NCBI GenBank assembly: GCA_030141605.1
Contig: JAQGDQ010000067.1
Span: 310,001 to 374,000 of the forward strand
Length of the DNA stretch: 64,000 nt
Direction of reading: 5' to 3'
Origin: Tubiluchus corallicola
Lineage: Eukaryota > Priapulida > Priapulimorpha > Priapulimorphida > Tubiluchidae
Shown: one piece after another, positions 61,096 to 64,000 of the stretch
Layout of the letters: each line of letters begins with the position of its first letter
How positions within the stretch are numbered: position 1 is the stretch's first letter
The notes under the pieces: generated by a model
The model's database searches: none
What the model was told of the DNA's origin: nothing
Seen by the model: the letters and a program-made list of their open reading frames with translations, nothing else
Program-made: the position numbers and the translations under genes

Positions 61096-61182
61096 TGTTT
61101 TAGCAATGATTTTTAGCCTATGCAAGATTAAGCTGTGAGATTGTATTTGTTGCATTGATCACTTAAACAAGTCACTTTTCAA

Positions 61183-61328
61183 NNNNNNNNNNNNNNNNNN
61201 NNNNNNNNNNNNNNNNNNNNNNNNNNNNNNNNNNNNNNNNNNNNNNNNNNNNNNNNNNNNNNNNNNNNNNNNNNNNNNNNNNNNNNNNNNNNNNNNNNNN
61301 NNNNNNNNNNNNNNNNNNNNNNNNNNNN
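61183..61328. other. assembly gap (146 N)
   Basis: Run of N directly after the minisatellite. The gap probably reflects repeat collapse; the true length is unknown. Confidence 1.
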
Positions 61329-61412
61329 AGAGAGTAAGACAGAATTGGCCTTGGAAGAGAAAGAGAGACAGAGAGATTAAGAAAGAGAGCGAGACAGAGA
61401 GAGGGAAGATGC
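61329..61412. repeat. GA-rich low-complexity tract
   Basis: GAGAGA and AAGAGA words on the plus strand at the right edge of the gap. Confidence 0.85.
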
Positions 61413-61599
61413 TCTTTTGTGTTTGACTGATCATGCAGCGTGACTACGTTCCTCCAGCAAATTTATAATTATTTTTCTGTTAAATTGGAGTTTTCAAGTC
61501 TAAATGACTCGCTTTTAACAACAAGAAGTCGTATCTTTTTACTAAATATTCAAGTAGTGATGGAATTTGATTTATTTTAGCTGAAACAACCTCTGATAG

Positions 61600-64000
61600 T
61601 GGCGCCGAATTTCTAGCAAATATGGCTGAGTCCACCGATGTATAACTCGCTTGCGAATCTATGCGTACGTGACTTTTGCCATGCAATTCTGCACTTCTAA
61701 GTCAGCAATGTTTTATGTCTCCTTGGTGCTCCTCTCAAACTCTGGTGATGTTGAGCTTAGCCCTTTCCTAGGTACGCAAGAGGTGACCAATGGTTTAAAC
61801 GAAGTTAACTCAACTTTATACCTATGTGGAGAAAGAAAACCATGTAAAGTCCCGTTCACATGGGATGATGCAAAAGTTTTGTGTGAAAGTTGTGAGCCAA
61901 GGTTGTGAAGGTTCCATGCTTAATGCCAAGGAGTTGGCAATGTTACCTATGAGCATTTGGGCAGTACAAGTGTTGTGTGGAGATGCTTGATGTGTAATGG
62001 ACCTAATTATAGCTCATGCATGATCTACATGGCATGGAGGAAGAAAACCGCTTCAAGTTCTTGTAAACACTAGCATGGAGAGTTTTGATACAATTGACTC
62101 TGCCGATGACTGTCATCTTTCACAGCCAAAGTTTTCATCTACACCTACAAAGCCAAAACTAAGTTCAGCCACTGGATTCTATCTTCTACGCATTTTAAAT
62201 ATCAACTGCCAATATTTGGTAAATAAGGAACAATTGTTTTACAACTTAGTGGACAAGGTGAAACCAGATGTAGTATTCTTAACCGAAACTTGGTTTACAA
62301 GCCAAAAACACAATGCAAAATATTTCAATATTAATCATTTTTCTGTGTACAGACAACATAGAGGTGGAAACCTTGGTGGAACTGGCATGATGATGGCTAT
62401 AAATAGAGATTTTGACAACTCCCATGAAGAAGATCTTGAGACAGAATTGGCTGAAAAGGCGTTGGTTAAAGTGTGTATAAAAACCTGCAAAAATCTGTAT
62501 GTTGTTGGATGCTATCATGCCAAGGCTGGTGATAATGACACAGTAGGGGCACTTGACTCTGTATTACAAAAAATAGCTGATAAAAGGAGCAATCCAATTC
62601 TTTCTCAAGTGAGGAATTCAACTTTCCAGGATTTGACTGGCCTAACAGGACATTAAACCAATCGCGTCCATATGTAAACCTGCATAACAAGTTTGACAGC
62701 TTAATTAGTGATCATGGTCTCACACAATCGTGAATGTTGCTACTCACCGCGGTAACATTCTTGATCTTATTATCACCAATCGACTGAACTAAATTTTAAA
62801 TGCTCATACACTTCCTGGTGTATCAGACCACGATATAGTTTACACGGAAGTTGATATTAAACCAACTAGAAGGAAACAAACTGCACGGCAGATTCCACTA
62901 TATCTTAAAACCAACTGGGATGGTTTTCCACAATTTATCAAACAGGTATCAGTTAACATGTGTAATATTGCATCCGTACATACAGCCGATGAACTGTGGC
63001 ACCTTCTCATGTTGCATGAAGGTATTAACATTTTCATCCCACACAAAACTACCAGCCAGCCATGGATCACCAATGCACTCAAAGGGAAAATCCCACTTAG
63101 GGATTGAGCATATTCGGTTAGTAAGAATACTGGCAGTGCACAAGCTGACCAGAGGTTTTTAGCTTTGGAGAGAGAAGTCTAACAGGATATTTGCCGTGCA
63201 TACTGGGCTTATATCAATCATATAGTTACTCTACAGCAGTCAGACAGTAGTGCTTTTTTTCAGGAATGAACTGTTTCTAGACGTTTATCAAACAAAGCTG
63301 TAGATTTCAGTCGAGTTGTACCCTTAAAGTTGGATGGCAAGCTGATTGCAGATCCATAGGGCAAACCCGAAGCCTTGAACAATCAGTTTCAGAGTGTCTT
63401 TACCAGAGAGACTGGCACCTCCAGTAATCATGTGATTACCTCTGTTCCATCTATGTCTCAAATTAGTGTATCAGTTCTAAGTGTATTAAAATTGCTAAAA
63501 AAGTTAAATCCTCCTAAAGCATCGGGTCCGGTCAACCTTAGTCCTCGAGTGTTGTAGGAACTGAGTAATGAGTCGGCTATTCCACTTACATCTTTCGCTA
63601 ATCATTATCATCCGGAGTAGTCCCTACAGATTGGAAGTATGCAAACTTCACCCCTATCTTTAAAAAAGGTGAAAAATATCTTTGTTCAAATGACTGTCCT
63701 ATTAGCTTATCTAGTGTCTTATCTAAAATTGCGGAACATAGTACCTGCAGCTCTCTCATGCATCACACTGACAGCCATAATATATTTTATCAATTACAAC
63801 ATAGTTTTTGCTCCCATCGATCATGTGAAACATAACTGATCGAACTGGTCAACGATATAGCAACAAACATGCAGCTAGGCTTCCAGGCAGACATTTGTGT
63901 GCTTGACTTCTCCAAGGCATTTGATAAGGTGAGCCATAGATATTTAATGGAGAAACGTTTCTTGTATAGTGTTGATTGCATGGTGAACACCTGGCTAGGG
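61600..64000 (+). mobile_element. LINE with Cys-rich N-terminal finger, endonuclease and reverse transcriptase, cut by window end
   Basis: The order is as in CR1/L2-like ORF2. A cysteine finger at about 61830-62020 (CGERKPCKVPFTWDDAKVLC, later VWRCLMCNGPNYSS) is followed by an APE endonuclease at 62160-62860 (RILNINCQYLVNK, LTETWFTSQ, GTGMMMAI, later SDHDIVYTEVD) and a linker with PWITNALKG. Reverse transcriptase begins near 63500 with LKKLNPPKASGP and NFTPIFKKGEK-like pieces and reaches motif A (CVLDFSKAFDKVSH) near 63900. About ten stops or frameshifts are seen, so it is inactive, yet it is the best preserved LINE here. ORF1 was not found; the gap may hide it. Confidence 0.9.

Noticed and set aside
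60011-61116. Several overlapping 60-96-codon frames with FHD, LPLSHF and similar repeats
   Set aside because: They are read-through of the minisatellite; the same peptide appears in several frames because of the 202-bp period.
62279-62518. Minus-strand frame opposite the LINE endonuclease
   Set aside because: Shadow of the plus-strand LINE frame.

Overview
This is a strongly AT-rich window from the nuclear genome of an animal, most likely a marine or other invertebrate. The evidence is spliced genes with GT-AG introns, an animal-type P4-ATPase, a delta/epsilon-like glutathione S-transferase, many decayed non-LTR retrotransposons, tRNA- and 5S-derived SINE-like sequences, DNA transposons with TA target duplications, and microsatellites. 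I cannot name the phylum from the sequence. Only two host genes are convincing; most long open frames are chance frames or decayed transposon pieces.

Gene 1 is an ATP11-type P4-ATPase (phospholipid flippase catalytic subunit) on the + strand from 15804 to 58816. I rebuilt 28 coding exons by splice site, reading frame and family order, giving about 1147 residues. All P-type hallmarks are present: DGET, PISL, the DKTGT phosphorylation site, KGA, VEDRLQ, TGDK and GDGAND. Of the 27 introns, 26 are GT-AG and one (intron 25) is best read as GC-AG. The first exon adds an acidic N-terminal extension longer than I expect for the family.

Gene 2 is a four-exon glutathione S-transferase (39832-43678, - strand, 235 residues). 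It lies wholly inside the 15-kb intron 18 of gene 1, in antisense: a nested gene pair.

Layout. 1-15.7 kb: no host gene; non-LTR remnants (1-640, 7536-10330, 14200-15690, all - strand), a possible LTR-element end near 3.3-3.75 kb and an interspersed repeat copy at 5.4 kb. 15.8-37.5 kb: exons 1-18, with introns holding a TIR transposon with a perfect 30-bp hairpin, SINE-like units, several LINE pieces and two related copies of an unknown repeat (introns 13 and 17). 37.5-52.7 kb: giant intron 18 with the GST gene, a large inverted-repeat (foldback) structure at 44.86-47.9 kb broken by a core-deleted LINE, an internally deleted LINE at 48.6-49.8 kb, a perfect (CATAA)27 array and a gag-like LINE ORF1 remnant. 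52.7-58.8 kb: exons 19-28, with a pogo/Tigger-like transposon ending 19 bp before exon 24. 59.5-61.1 kb: a minisatellite with a higher-order period of about 202 bp, then a 146-N assembly gap. 61.4-64.0 kb: a fairly well preserved LINE cut by the window end.

No wholly new system is evident. The most notable items are the antisense nested GST, the N-terminally extended flippase with a GC-AG intron, the foldback structure, and the hairpin inside the TIR element.
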